Of a stretch of 64,000 nt of DNA, positions 8,644 through 17,271 are shown in pieces. Source of the DNA: an uncultured Flavobacteriales bacterium (GTDB lineage Bacteria; Bacteroidota; Bacteroidia; Flavobacteriales_G; Salibacteraceae); NCBI GenBank assembly GCA_913020435.1, contig CAJVZZ010000004.1, positions 1-64,000 of the forward strand. Reading direction: 5' to 3'. A program made the translations under genes and the position numbers. Position 1 is the first letter of the stretch, and each line of letters starts with the position of its first letter. The notes below the pieces were generated by a model. It did not search any database and was not told the DNA's origin. It saw nothing but the letters and a program-made list of their open reading frames with translations.

Positions 8644-9783
8644 TTATAGAATTTGATTAATTATTTGGTAAAACATTCCAATGCCAGTTTCTGTAATTTC
8701 ATCTGGATAATCATAATCGGGATTGTGCAGGGCAGGATTGCTCGTTCCTGATCCTACTCCAAACATGGCTCCCATATATTGTTGCGTAAAAAGACCGAAA
8801 TCTTCACCCCATCTAAATGGGTACGCTCTTTCGTTAAGCTCATAACTGTTTTTTTCGGCTGCATTTCTAATCAGTTGCACTGCATCTGGATGATTTATGT
8901 TGGCATGGAAGACTTGAGTCCACGAAATATCGGCCAATAGTTGATTGGTTTTACAAGTTTTTTCTATAAAAGCTACAATCTCGTTACTTCTCTGTGTCAT
9001 CAAATCTGTTGACCAACTTCTTATCGTAAAATGTACTTCGCCATAACCAGCAGAAATCCCATAAGCTAAATCGCCCAAAGTGGCGAATATGGGAGTCATT
9101 AAGAAGAAATCCTGCTCTTCAGGTTTGTTGTGCGTAATATCATTGGCAAAGGCAAATATTTGAGACATTGCCATACTTGGGTTGTACCCTTTTTCTGGTT
9201 CTGCTGCATGGGCAGTTTTACCTGTCATTTTTAGAATGATGCTCTTTACATTTCCGGTAAATTCATTTTCTTTTACAACTATTTGGTGGGTTTTATAACC
9301 TGGTAAATTGTGCAATGCGAATACGAAATCTATTTTTTCTTTTTGGAATTCTTTATCTTCTAATACCGCTTTGGCGCCCATACCATTTTCTTCTGCAGGC
9401 TGAAAAAGTAGGAGTACTTTTCCTCTAGCTATGGATTTTTCTGATAGGAGCATAGCTAAGCCTAATAAAATAGTGGTATGTCCATCGTGCCCACATTTGT
9501 GAGAAACTCCTTCGGTTTTTGATTTATGCTCAAAGTCATTTATTTCAACAATAGGTAAGGCATCGATATCGCCTCGAATCATTACGGTTGGTCCTGGCTT
9601 ATTGCTTTGAAAAGTGGAGATTACACCTGTTTTCCCAACTTTTTTAAAATCGCTTTCAGTTTCTTTTTCTAAGAATTGAAGAATACGTTTTTGAGTTTCG
9701 AATTCCTGCTCAGAAACCTCTGGGTTTGCATGCAACGTTCGCCGTACCTGTGCTAATTTATCCAACTGTTTTGAACTGAGCAT
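8644..9783 (-). CDS. M20 family metallo-amidohydrolase (N-acyl amino acid amidohydrolase type)
   Basis: This 379-residue zinc-dependent hydrolase belongs to the M20D branch (hippurate hydrolase, N-acetyl-L-aminoacyl deacetylase). Metal-binding and catalytic motifs are visible in order: RRTLHANPEVS near the N-terminus, RGDIDALP (about 70-77), the metal ligand motif KCGHDGHT (about 96-103), FQPAEENG with the catalytic Glu pair, a dimerisation insert with GKTAHAAEP, and the terminal LHNPDYDYPD with a further histidine. The enzyme would cut the acyl group from N-acylated amino acids or cleave small peptides in the cytoplasm. The start codon overlaps the end of the upstream sodium/solute symporter by 26 bases, strong evidence that the imported compound is its substrate. 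No signal peptide is present. Confidence 0.9.
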   Translation of the reverse strand: MLSSKQLDKLAQVRRTLHANPEVSEQEFETQKRILQFLEKETESDFKKVGKTGVISTFQSNKPGPTVMIRGDIDALPIVEINDFEHKSKTEGVSHKCGHDGHTTILLGLAMLLSEKSIARGKVLLLFQPAEENGMGAKAVLEDKEFQKEKIDFVFALHNLPGYKTHQIVVKENEFTGNVKSIILKMTGKTAHAAEPEKGYNPSMAMSQIFAFANDITHNKPEEQDFFLMTPIFATLGDLAYGISAGYGEVHFTIRSWSTDLMTQRSNEIVAFIEKTCKTNQLLADISWTQVFHANINHPDAVQLIRNAAEKNSYELNERAYPFRWGEDFGLFTQQYMGAMFGVGSGTSNPALHNPDYDYPDEITETGIGMFYQIINQIL

Positions 9784-11209
9784 TCGTTTTTGGGGTATTT
9801 TGAACGATTAAAAAAATAATTGCTGAGATAGAAATTCCGAAAAAATTGGCATCAATTTCCCAAGGCAATTGGGTGTCGAACAGAATTAATAGAAGAGTAG
9901 TGCTGCCACCAAATATCATCGATAACAGGGCGGCAGAGGAGTTGGGCTTTTTGTAAATCAAAGTACCCAATACAGGCACAAATAAGCCTGAAACCATAAA
10001 GGCATAAGAGTACAACATTAGATCCAGTACACTCGTCATTACTGTAGATAATGCGATTGCAATTACTCCAATAATAAACGTAATGAGTTGCGATTTTAAT
10101 ATGCTATGCTGTTCTTTGGTAGGCCTTATTTTATCTAAAATATCGGTGATTAAATTTCCACTAGCAGCCATCAAACAACTATCAGCGGTTGACATAATTG
10201 CTGAGAAATAGGCTGACATCATTAAGCCCATTAAACCAACCGGTAAAATATGACTTAACAGCAAGGGGAGACCTAGTTCTGGATCAAAAGCAGTATTGGC
10301 TGCAAAACCTATATCGGCAAACATTCCTTGCTCAAAAGCAACTCTAGAAAACAAGCCCAACAAAACACCCATAAAAGCCATTATTGGCCATTCAAATAGA
10401 CCGGCAATTCGCCATGCTTTTTTTGCTGTTTCAACGTCTTTACAAGCATAAATTCGCTGGTATAGCGTCATACCGATAAACCAGATGGGCACAATAGTAA
10501 TGAGCCAATTAAAAAACTGAATAAATCCAACGTTTCCCAATGAAAGGAAACTTTGCGGTAGATGATTCTGGAGTGCATCCCAGCCTCCAATGTGGACATA
10601 ACTTAGTGGAATGCCTATAAAAATGAGACCAACCATTAAAATTATCCACTGAATGGTATCGGTATAAATCACTGCTTTTATACCCCCAATTACGGTATAG
10701 ACTACTGCAATTATTCCCATCAATATCGCTGCATGATGAATAGAAAGTTCAGGGAAGGTAGCTGAAGCCAATTTTGCACCAGCTAATATTTGGGAGCTCG
10801 TAAAACCTACATAGCCAATTAAGGAAATGATGCCTGCCACGAGAGCAACGGTGGCATTATAATGAAAAGAGAGTGTTTCTGGAAAGGTAAGAAAATGGTG
10901 TTTTTTAGCTATGGGATAAATCTTAGGAATTAAAAACACTGCACTCAGCCAAGCCCCGATTAGCCCGGTAAGTAGCATCCAACTTCCCGATATTCCCATT
11001 GCAAAACCAAGACCACCCAAACCAATAGAAAAGCCTCCACCAACGTCGGTTGCAACTACTGAGAGGCCAATATGACCTGCCGACATAGAGCGACCTCCAA
11101 CAAAATAATCTTCTTTTGATTTGTTTTTGCGAAGAAAGTAAAATCCAATGCCGAGCATAAAAACGAGGTAACCAATAAAAATCGATAAATCGACGATATG
11201 AATTCCCAT
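9758..11209 (-). CDS. Sodium:solute symporter (SSS family)
   Basis: A 483-residue, highly hydrophobic protein with about 13 predicted membrane helices and the SSS (TC 2.A.21) pattern: a short periplasmic N-terminus, KNKSKEDYFVGGRSMS between helices 1 and 2, ATDVGGGFSIG in the unwound helix that binds sodium and substrate in relatives, and the helix with MSAYFSAIMSTADSCLMAAS, the second sodium-site helix. It should import a small organic solute, such as an amino acid, acylated amino acid or pantothenate-like compound, using the sodium gradient. Its 3-base gap to the acetyltransferase gene upstream and its overlap with the M20 gene place it in one operon with two racemases, so amino acid derivatives are the best guess for cargo. 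Confidence 0.9.
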   Translation of the reverse strand: MGIHIVDLSIFIGYLVFMLGIGFYFLRKNKSKEDYFVGGRSMSAGHIGLSVVATDVGGGFSIGLGGLGFAMGISGSWMLLTGLIGAWLSAVFLIPKIYPIAKKHHFLTFPETLSFHYNATVALVAGIISLIGYVGFTSSQILAGAKLASATFPELSIHHAAILMGIIAVVYTVIGGIKAVIYTDTIQWIILMVGLIFIGIPLSYVHIGGWDALQNHLPQSFLSLGNVGFIQFFNWLITIVPIWFIGMTLYQRIYACKDVETAKKAWRIAGLFEWPIMAFMGVLLGLFSRVAFEQGMFADIGFAANTAFDPELGLPLLLSHILPVGLMGLMMSAYFSAIMSTADSCLMAASGNLITDILDKIRPTKEQHSILKSQLITFIIGVIAIALSTVMTSVLDLMLYSYAFMVSGLFVPVLGTLIYKKPNSSAALLSMIFGGSTTLLLILFDTQLPWEIDANFFGISISAIIFLIVQNTPKTNAQFKTVG

Positions 11210-11212
11210 AGT

Positions 11213-11653
11213 TTATTTCTTCAATCGCATTTCTAAATAAGGAGTTGTAAATCCCATTAATTCGTACAAGAACTTTGCTGGGTTATTAGCTTCCACATGC
11301 AAGGCGATGTCACCATCAGTGTGCTCTATTGTTTGTTTCATTATTTTTTTACCAAGCCCTTCACCTCTGTGTTTTTTGTCAATGGCTACATAAACTAAAA
11401 TATTCTCAGGAATGTATCCTCCCATACCTGTGCAGTTTATTACAACTGCTCCTTTTATCTGACTGTCTGAATAGAGACAGAGAATAAAACCACCGAAGGA
11501 GGTGAATTCTTTAAGAGAATAATCTATTGCCTTTTCAATGTCTGTTTTTGGATCGCCATATTCCTCTAAATTTTCAAATAGAAAATTGACGATTTCTGAC
11601 TTTTCAATCGATGATGGCTTATTAAATGGGTCGAAAACTCTTGTTTCAGTCAT
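11213..11653 (-). CDS. GNAT-family N-acetyltransferase
   Basis: A small acyltransferase of about 146 residues starting at the ATG at 11653 (MTETRVFDPF). An in-frame ATG at 11704 would add a hydrophobic 17-residue leader that does not fit a cytoplasmic enzyme, so I prefer the shorter form. The acetyl-CoA-binding motif is VYVAIDKKHRGEGLGKKI, with the R-G-x-G-x-G pyrophosphate loop, and motif B carries HVEANNPAKFLYELMGF, typical of GNAT enzymes that modify amino acids or amines. It is the first gene of the operon with symporter, amidohydrolase and racemases. It could therefore N-acetylate a D-amino acid or be paired with the deacylase, but this is inference. A TAAATTTA box, one base off the -7 consensus, ends five bases upstream of the chosen ATG. 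Confidence 0.8.
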   Translation of the reverse strand: MTETRVFDPFNKPSSIEKSEIVNFLFENLEEYGDPKTDIEKAIDYSLKEFTSFGGFILCLYSDSQIKGAVVINCTGMGGYIPENILVYVAIDKKHRGEGLGKKIMKQTIEHTDGDIALHVEANNPAKFLYELMGFTTPYLEMRLKK

Positions 11654-11704
11654 ATTCTTAAATTTATTTAGCCCTATTATAACAAGAGAGAATAGACTGA
11701 GCAC

Positions 11705-12124
11705 CTTTTTTATGAAGATTTAGCGAAAATGAGGCACTTTTACACGTTTTTGCCCTTTTTTACTCGAATTATTCATGAAATCCGTTGTTTTAGGTCATTT
11801 TTTGGTAAAAAACTTTAGAAAAATAAATGCGTTCAAAACTGTTTGGTTGCATTCAACTCCAGTTTTCTGAGGTGGTTTTATTCGGATTTTATTTGCTTAA
11901 CGGTATTGGCTATTTTTTGAATCAAATTTTCCTTATCAAGATTTTATACTTAAAATGAAATGGTCCTACATTGATTGAATTGAACTATTGTGTTTATTGG
12001 TTCTTGGCTTCATTTAGCATTTGCAAACCGCTAAATGCATCAAGGGCAGTGATAGATTTGCTTAGATGTCGCGTACTTGGTAGCGGTGTATTTGTCACTA
12101 TTCAAACGGTGCTGATATTGCCTG
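11705..12124. other. Gene-free stretch
   Basis: An ATG frame of about 60 codons exists on the plus strand near 11971, but its composition is not protein-like and its end lies inside the opposite gene, so I do not call it. The right-hand end of the stretch is the 3' side of the phosphatidyltransferase gene. Nothing else was recognised. Confidence 0.4.
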
Positions 12125-12889
12125 TTAATAGAACACCTTTCGGATTCCGATAAACACAAAAATCATTACGGTATAACCTAAAAAGAAAGGCAGAATGATT
12201 GATTTTAAGCCTGCCACAAGTAGGACTGAAATAATGAGCAACTGAAAGCCCAAGCCAAACGTAGAAACACTCGTCATTAGCCAGTTTGGTAATATCTTTC
12301 CCTCATCTGCATTGCTATCTAAGACGTAAATGGTTTTGTCAAAAGCACCATAAAGTGTTTTATATAATGCAAAAAGAATGTTCACATGCTTTTGTTTTTC
12401 CCCTTCTAATGCGATTGGTGTTTTGTATTCAAAGACGCGACTAGTTGTATCGCCACCAAATTTATTTCTTAGAATAACATAGTAGTAATTGTAAAGCGTG
12501 CCTTGTAATTGCATGCCTAGGAATGCCAATAGGCAGATAAGGAATGCAGTGTTGGTAATGTACCAGATAGAAATAAAGAATATTGCGTTTAATATAATAT
12601 CTGCTACCGAATCTAAATAACGACCAGTATACGAAGGCTTTTCTTTTACACGAGCCAATTCTCCATCGGCAGCATCCAAAATAGACTTAAGAATCAAAAA
12701 AAATGCTGCTAGCAAGAAGTGTCCTTTCAGGATACAATAAGTGGCTATTAGTCCAGATATTATAAAACCAATAGTAACGTGAATTGGAGTAAAGGTGGTA
12801 TGCTTTAAGGAGTTCGCTATAATTTTTGCAATTGGTCTTCCATAATCTGAAAGATCAAGAAATTTATGCTCTTTTGGTAATTTGGACAT
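12125..12889 (-). CDS. CDP-alcohol phosphatidyltransferase family membrane protein
   Basis: A 254-residue integral membrane enzyme with the complete family signature D-G-x2-A-R-x8-G-x3-D-x3-D, visible as DGELARVKEKPSYTGRYLDS followed by VAD. The aspartates bind the divalent metals that activate the CDP group. About six hydrophobic helices surround the motif. It transfers a phosphatidyl or phospho-polyol group from a CDP-linked donor to an alcohol acceptor in the inner membrane. Compared with PgsA or PssA it has a long N-terminal soluble segment and an insertion between helices 4 and 5 (YKTPIALEGEKQKH), a layout also found in inositol-phosphate-type or uncharacterised branches, so the lipid product is uncertain. 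A good TTG-N19-TAATTTTG promoter lies upstream. Confidence 0.87.
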   Translation of the reverse strand: MSKLPKEHKFLDLSDYGRPIAKIIANSLKHTTFTPIHVTIGFIISGLIATYCILKGHFLLAAFFLILKSILDAADGELARVKEKPSYTGRYLDSVADIILNAIFFISIWYITNTAFLICLLAFLGMQLQGTLYNYYYVILRNKFGGDTTSRVFEYKTPIALEGEKQKHVNILFALYKTLYGAFDKTIYVLDSNADEGKILPNWLMTSVSTFGLGFQLLIISVLLVAGLKSIILPFFLGYTVMIFVFIGIRKVFY

Positions 12890-12949
12890 CTAATATCATA
12901 GAAATACGTATTTGGGAATATACCGAACTGTACTAAGTTTAAGAATTTG

Positions 12950-12979
12950 CAAAATTATAGTTTATGTCTTGGTTTTCAA
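12950..12979 (-). promoter_or_regulatory. Bacteroidota-type promoter for the CDP-alcohol phosphatidyltransferase gene
   Basis: Read on the minus strand, TTG (12977-12979) is followed by 19 bases and then TAATTTTG (12950-12957), matching the sigma-ABfr consensus TTG / TAnnTTTG. Transcription would begin near 12944, giving a leader of about 55 bases before the start codon at 12889. Confidence 0.65.
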
Positions 12980-13118
12980 GAATCAATTGCATCGGATAAT
13001 CCGTCTTTTATTTGGGTCATATTTCCATGATGAAATGTTCGTTAGATTTTCGCTTTGAGTCTCAAACAAACCGACGGGCTCTATGATTCTTTAAACGATG
13101 TTGATTCCTTTTATCAGT

Positions 13119-13187
13119 TTAAAATGGAAGAGCAGGAATGTCCACAATCCACATCATTACCATTCCTATAATTCCACCTGCGAGCAT
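13119..13187 (-). other. Possible remnant of a membrane protein gene, in a 393-base gene-free stretch (12890-13282)
   Basis: On the minus strand a short frame from the ATG at 13187 to TAA at 13119 encodes 22 residues that look like a membrane helix (LAGGIIGMVMMWI). The frame is open for a further 14 codons upstream, with the same hydrophobic character, until a TGA. It is too short to call a gene and could be the last helix of a decayed permease. The rest of the stretch holds only the promoter at 12950-12979. Confidence 0.2.
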
Positions 13188-13282
13188 TAAGGGCAGAAAA
13201 AGCTTGATTTGGGCTCCTGCATTTTCTCAATTTCTTAAAACGGATAGTATAAACTGCGTTTTACTGCAGTTTAGGGTGTACA

Positions 13283-14893
13283 TCACTCTGTTTTGACAAA
13301 TTTAATTGACTCATTATCTATCCTAATAAAGTAAATATTTGGAGGTAGCGATGAAATGTCAAGAGCTTCAATTTGTCCATTTAACTGAGCTGAGATTATT
13401 GTTTCTCCTAAAAGATTAATAATACTGAACGCTTGACCTACTTGGGTTTTACTTTCAATAAAAAGTTGATTGCTAGCTGGGTTTGGATAAATAACAAAGT
13501 TACTTTCATTTTCAGTAAACTCATTTACAGCATTTAATTGATAGTCTTTCTTATAGACCCAAGCCTTGTTTGTTGCTGTTTTACCGTTTGGATCAAAACC
13601 ACCAAAATAAAGTGCATTTTCATCCGAAAAAGGGGATGACACATAGCATCTGTTGGCAACCAAAGACTCACCATTTATATCGATAGTTCCATTTATTTCT
13701 TCTATCGAATACAGACCATTAGAAGATCGTTTAGCAAACAAAGCGCCTTTATAGTAGCCGTTCCATGTTGGGTGACCACCTCCAGATATATTTGCTTCAA
13801 ATCCTACCAAATGAAAAGTATCAGAACTTAAAGGATCAATATAATTGTAAAACTCATTGTATCCTCCAAGTACATAACTTGCAATTGACCCTGGTAAAAA
13901 ACCTTCTATCAATGAGGCTAATTCAGTTTCATAAATGCGATTAAAACCTCCAACACCAGCAGGTTCGAGGCGATAAATGATTCCTTGAGACTGACCATTC
14001 GGGCACCACATCAATAGTAAGGCATCATTAATCCCACTTGGATTATCGATTTTTGTTAAACCTCTAATCCCACCAACAGCAGAATTGATTTTAGCGCCAA
14101 GATCACTGAAATCATGATCTATGACATAATTTGGTGAAATTCCGTCAATACGTCTATAGAGTTTACTTCCAGATGAAAAATGGAGTGCACCATTTGCGAC
14201 TTCAATTCCTAAAGGTCTAATATCTAATGGACCAAATTCTGCTGTCGAAATCCAATCGATTTTTCCAGGATTTGACGCATTGTATTTCCCTTTATAAATC
14301 CCTTGGGTTCCAACAGTAGCAAATACATATTCTAAACCAGTTTGTTGGTCGACATGAATTTCAATATCTCTAATGGAATAGTTTTCCCCAGCTGGGAAAC
14401 TTCCTTGCACAATTTGACTTTCTCCCCAAGAACCATTCACATCGTTTCGCACAAAACTTTTTACAATAACAGATCTAGTGACAAAGTTTGATGAGTAACC
14501 CGCGCAAATCAAAACTGTATCTGGAGATGAGAGTGCATTACCAGATGGATCTTTAGTAAAAATGATTTGTTTAAGAACTTCAGGACGAAGATAACTTGAA
14601 CCAAGAAAAAAATCTTCCTGCCAATTTGCTAAAGGATTATCCAAACGGTTAATTTGGCCCCAACCAATATTTCTGTTTGAACCTCCGTACCAAATATTGT
14701 TAGCATCTTCCCAGTAACCAACAGATGCAAACAACATGTCTTTGTGACCAATTAATTGCAATACTTCCGATCCTCCTAGTAATTTTTTATTTGAATCATA
14801 GCCTCCTGCGGTGAAAGATTTACTCCATACTTGCGCATTTAGTCCACCGTAGAAGGATGCGAATAACATCAAGAATAAAATTTGTTTTATCAA
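13283..14893 (-). CDS. Secreted protein with type IX secretion sorting domain
   Basis: A 536-residue exported protein of unknown function. Residues 1-20 form a signal peptide ending in ...GGLNAQ with a usual A-x-A-like cleavage context. The C-terminal 75 residues are a Por-type sorting domain beginning FVIYPNPASNQLFI, with the Gly-Glu-Thr and NIYFIRI strands typical of T9SS substrates; this tail directs passage through the outer membrane and attachment or release. The central 440 residues contain several glycine/tryptophan-rich strands and aspartate-rich loops (YGGSNRNIGWG, MLWCPNGQ), consistent with a beta-propeller-like or repeat-beta extracellular domain. The gene lies behind another T9SS protein gene (140-base gap with a hairpin) and a TPR regulator, so co-regulation is likely. 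Confidence 0.85.
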   Translation of the reverse strand: MIKQILFLMLFASFYGGLNAQVWSKSFTAGGYDSNKKLLGGSEVLQLIGHKDMLFASVGYWEDANNIWYGGSNRNIGWGQINRLDNPLANWQEDFFLGSSYLRPEVLKQIIFTKDPSGNALSSPDTVLICAGYSSNFVTRSVIVKSFVRNDVNGSWGESQIVQGSFPAGENYSIRDIEIHVDQQTGLEYVFATVGTQGIYKGKYNASNPGKIDWISTAEFGPLDIRPLGIEVANGALHFSSGSKLYRRIDGISPNYVIDHDFSDLGAKINSAVGGIRGLTKIDNPSGINDALLLMWCPNGQSQGIIYRLEPAGVGGFNRIYETELASLIEGFLPGSIASYVLGGYNEFYNYIDPLSSDTFHLVGFEANISGGGHPTWNGYYKGALFAKRSSNGLYSIEEINGTIDINGESLVANRCYVSSPFSDENALYFGGFDPNGKTATNKAWVYKKDYQLNAVNEFTENESNFVIYPNPASNQLFIESKTQVGQAFSIINLLGETIISAQLNGQIEALDISSLPPNIYFIRIDNESIKFVKTE

Positions 14894-14929
14894 GTTTATT
14901 TTTATTTCAGTATGTCAAGCTTTAAAAAT

Positions 14930-14937
14930 CAAATCTA
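14930..14937 (-). promoter_or_regulatory. Possible -7 promoter box before the secreted-protein gene
   Basis: TAGATTTG on the minus strand fits the TAnnTTTG consensus and would start transcription near 14924, about 30 bases upstream of the ATG at 14893. No convincing -33 TTG is seen at the right distance. It lies just after the UUCG hairpin at 14970-15009, which would separate this gene from the one before it. Confidence 0.4.
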
Positions 14938-14969
14938 ATTATTTTAGGAGTGATATATGTTCGTTAAGT

Positions 14970-15009
14970 CTATGGTGCCTTAGCATCCCGAAGAGTGCTA
15001 TGCACCATA
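14970..15009 (-). terminator. UUCG-loop hairpin between two secreted-protein genes
   Basis: Read on the minus strand the arms TATGGTGC and TAGCA pair with TGCTA and GCACCATA, with a small internal mismatch, around a loop containing CTTCGG. It follows the stop codon of the 15034-17160 gene by about 25 bases. There is no real U tract, so it may be a processing/stabilising hairpin or a repeat element rather than a classical terminator. A related hairpin occurs at 21724-21757. Confidence 0.6.
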
Positions 15010-15033
15010 TATATTGTTAGCCAATGTATTGCA

Positions 15034-17160
15034 TTACTTCAATTGAATTTTCCTTGTATATACCCTATTATCGATTGTTAAACGCACTAGGTAGATTCCG
15101 GGTGTTTCGTTTAAATAGAATTCCCATTTTGATTCAGATAAACTTTCACTTAAAACAATTCTTCCTGTCAAATCAAAGACTTCTATATCCTTTTGTGACT
15201 TTGAGTCCATTTCAATATTAATATACCCATTGGAAGGGTTAGGGTAAATTGAGAAAATGGAAACCATCTCATCTCTATTGAATATAGCAGTAGGGGTAGT
15301 AGGTGTTTCTGGTTTATAAGAGTATATTCCGGAGAAGTTACTTGCCCACCATAAGATTCCAGCGTCGTCAAATTTGATAATTGTACTAGCAGATGTTTTT
15401 CTATTTGGGACATCATCGATGAGCAACTCCCCCCAAACACTGTCAAGCAATGTAGTTACCCCGTATTGATGTGCAAAATACATTCTTCCTTCTGAGTCGC
15501 TTTCAATTGATTTTGCGCGGTAATTATTTATATTACTTATGTTTTCCTTTATCGGATTCGTGAAATTTTCACCATCATATTTAATTGCGCCGATTTTTGC
15601 TGGTATCCAAACATTTCCATTTTTATCAAAATGAAATGCTCCTTGTGGTTGATCTAAGACCGGGTGACTCGTCTGGTCAAAAGTTGTCCAATTTCCTTTG
15701 GTATCTACTTTTTGTATGGAAGCGTCTCCACTCCAACTGAAAGATGCAATCCACAAGTTATTATTAGCATCAATACCAAGGCCCGAAGTTGCTTCTAAAT
15801 TAGATATTGGTGAATTAGTTGTATCAAACTCTGAAACAATACCATTCTCAACAATATAAATACGTTTCGAAGCTAATACATAGATTTTCCCTTGTGAATC
15901 TGAAACCATCTGCTGACCACCAATCACCAATTTATTCGTTGACCATTTTTTACCATCATAATGAGTTAGCCCTTCATATGAAGTACACCATATATCATCA
16001 TCTGCTATAAAAAGAATGTCATTTATCCCGAATCTCCAATTGAGACTGTCTGGCAATTCAAGAGAAGACCAATTACCTTTTGGGTCAACTGCGGCAATAG
16101 ACCATGTTGTTGTTCTACCCATTGTAAAAAACAGTTGTCCATTGCTGCCCTTGTGCAATCCAGTAATGTTGTTAACCTCTATGGTGTTTGAGGAAATACT
16201 TGTTGATCGAATAGTACCCTTATCATTTACAGATAGATAGATATTGTTGCAAAACCACCGTTGGTTTTGAGCATCTATGTAGTAGTAAGAATCATCAAAA
16301 ACGTTAAGATCCACTGCCACTGTTTGTGCATCGGTATAGGGTTTCCAAGTACTGTTTTGTAATTGAAAAATTTTAGATTCATAATTCATGAAAATGTTGC
16401 TGTCTTTATCTTCCACAAACTGCACACGATCACTTCCGCTTGTTTGATTGTATACTTCCCAATTACTTCCATCATACCGGGCAGTTTTAGTTAAGTCTCC
16501 ACCAAAAAATAAATCCCCTGACTTGCTAAAAAACAGTTCTGCATTGCGGTAACCTTGGAGTGAATCGTTTTTTGAAATATTAGACCAAGAACCTTTTTCG
16601 AATTTATGAACACCGTTTTTAGCACCTGCAAAGACATCACCATCGCTATTAAGTTCAATATCCCACACTCTAAAAAATGCTCCAAGCTCAGTCTTATCAT
16701 ATTTTGTCCAATTCTGACCTTGTCTTCGTATGATCCCTTCCGAAGTCCCGATCCATATATCGCCATTTGAAGCTACTTCTACATCCAAAAATTCAAGTGT
16801 ATTAATATTGACTTTTACAGATGCAGGAACTTGCACATCTATTACATCTGAACCATCAAATATTCCAATAGTTTGGACCATACTCAAATAAATATCGCCA
16901 TTTGGTGCTTCGGTTATTGAGCTGATGTGATTATTAGCAAGTTTAGAATTTCGGTTAGTGAAAGTGGTCTTTTCAAGCGTAGTTTTATCCATAACAACAA
17001 GACCATTATCTGTTGCCAAAATCAATTCACTGCCATTATCAACCAGATCATTAATTTTTTGTGGGCTTTGGTGGGGAATCCATACTTGAGCGTTTGTTGT
17101 TAGTAATGAAAACACTGCAATTATGGAGAAAAGAGCTTTTAAATATGTCATTTTGTTCAT
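15034..17160 (-). CDS. Secreted beta-propeller (two-component-regulator-propeller-like) protein with T9SS sorting domain
   Basis: A large exported protein of about 708 residues if started at the ATG at 17160 (MNKMTYLKAL), which puts the hydrophobic signal peptide ending ...LLTTNAQ right at the N-terminus. An in-frame ATG at 17229 would add 23 unlikely residues. The body consists of many repeats of the form (G)DIW(I/V)GTS-x-G-(I/V), for example NGDIWIGTSEGI, SGDLFFGGD, NNLWIASF and GNVWIPAKIGA. These are the Reg_prop blades found in extracellular propellers of hybrid two-component sensors. Here no kinase follows; instead the C-terminus is a Por-type sorting domain (FSIYPNPSNGYI ... PGIYLVRL). 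It is probably a cell-surface or released binding protein. Confidence 0.87.
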   Translation of the reverse strand: MNKMTYLKALFSIIAVFSLLTTNAQVWIPHQSPQKINDLVDNGSELILATDNGLVVMDKTTLEKTTFTNRNSKLANNHISSITEAPNGDIYLSMVQTIGIFDGSDVIDVQVPASVKVNINTLEFLDVEVASNGDIWIGTSEGIIRRQGQNWTKYDKTELGAFFRVWDIELNSDGDVFAGAKNGVHKFEKGSWSNISKNDSLQGYRNAELFFSKSGDLFFGGDLTKTARYDGSNWEVYNQTSGSDRVQFVEDKDSNIFMNYESKIFQLQNSTWKPYTDAQTVAVDLNVFDDSYYYIDAQNQRWFCNNIYLSVNDKGTIRSTSISSNTIEVNNITGLHKGSNGQLFFTMGRTTTWSIAAVDPKGNWSSLELPDSLNWRFGINDILFIADDDIWCTSYEGLTHYDGKKWSTNKLVIGGQQMVSDSQGKIYVLASKRIYIVENGIVSEFDTTNSPISNLEATSGLGIDANNNLWIASFSWSGDASIQKVDTKGNWTTFDQTSHPVLDQPQGAFHFDKNGNVWIPAKIGAIKYDGENFTNPIKENISNINNYRAKSIESDSEGRMYFAHQYGVTTLLDSVWGELLIDDVPNRKTSASTIIKFDDAGILWWASNFSGIYSYKPETPTTPTAIFNRDEMVSIFSIYPNPSNGYINIEMDSKSQKDIEVFDLTGRIVLSESLSESKWEFYLNETPGIYLVRLTIDNRVYTRKIQLK

Positions 17161-17271
17161 CTTAGAATTAGCTATTTTATTTTTTAATTTAACTGCGAAA
17201 ATGGTGATAAAAGGGCAGAAGACCTTCACGCCTAACCGTGAAAACGCAGTAATTACCCTTATAAGTGAATT

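Noticed and set aside
11971-12153. 60-codon plus-strand frame
   Set aside because: Composition is not protein-like and its end lies inside the antisense of the phosphatidyltransferase gene.
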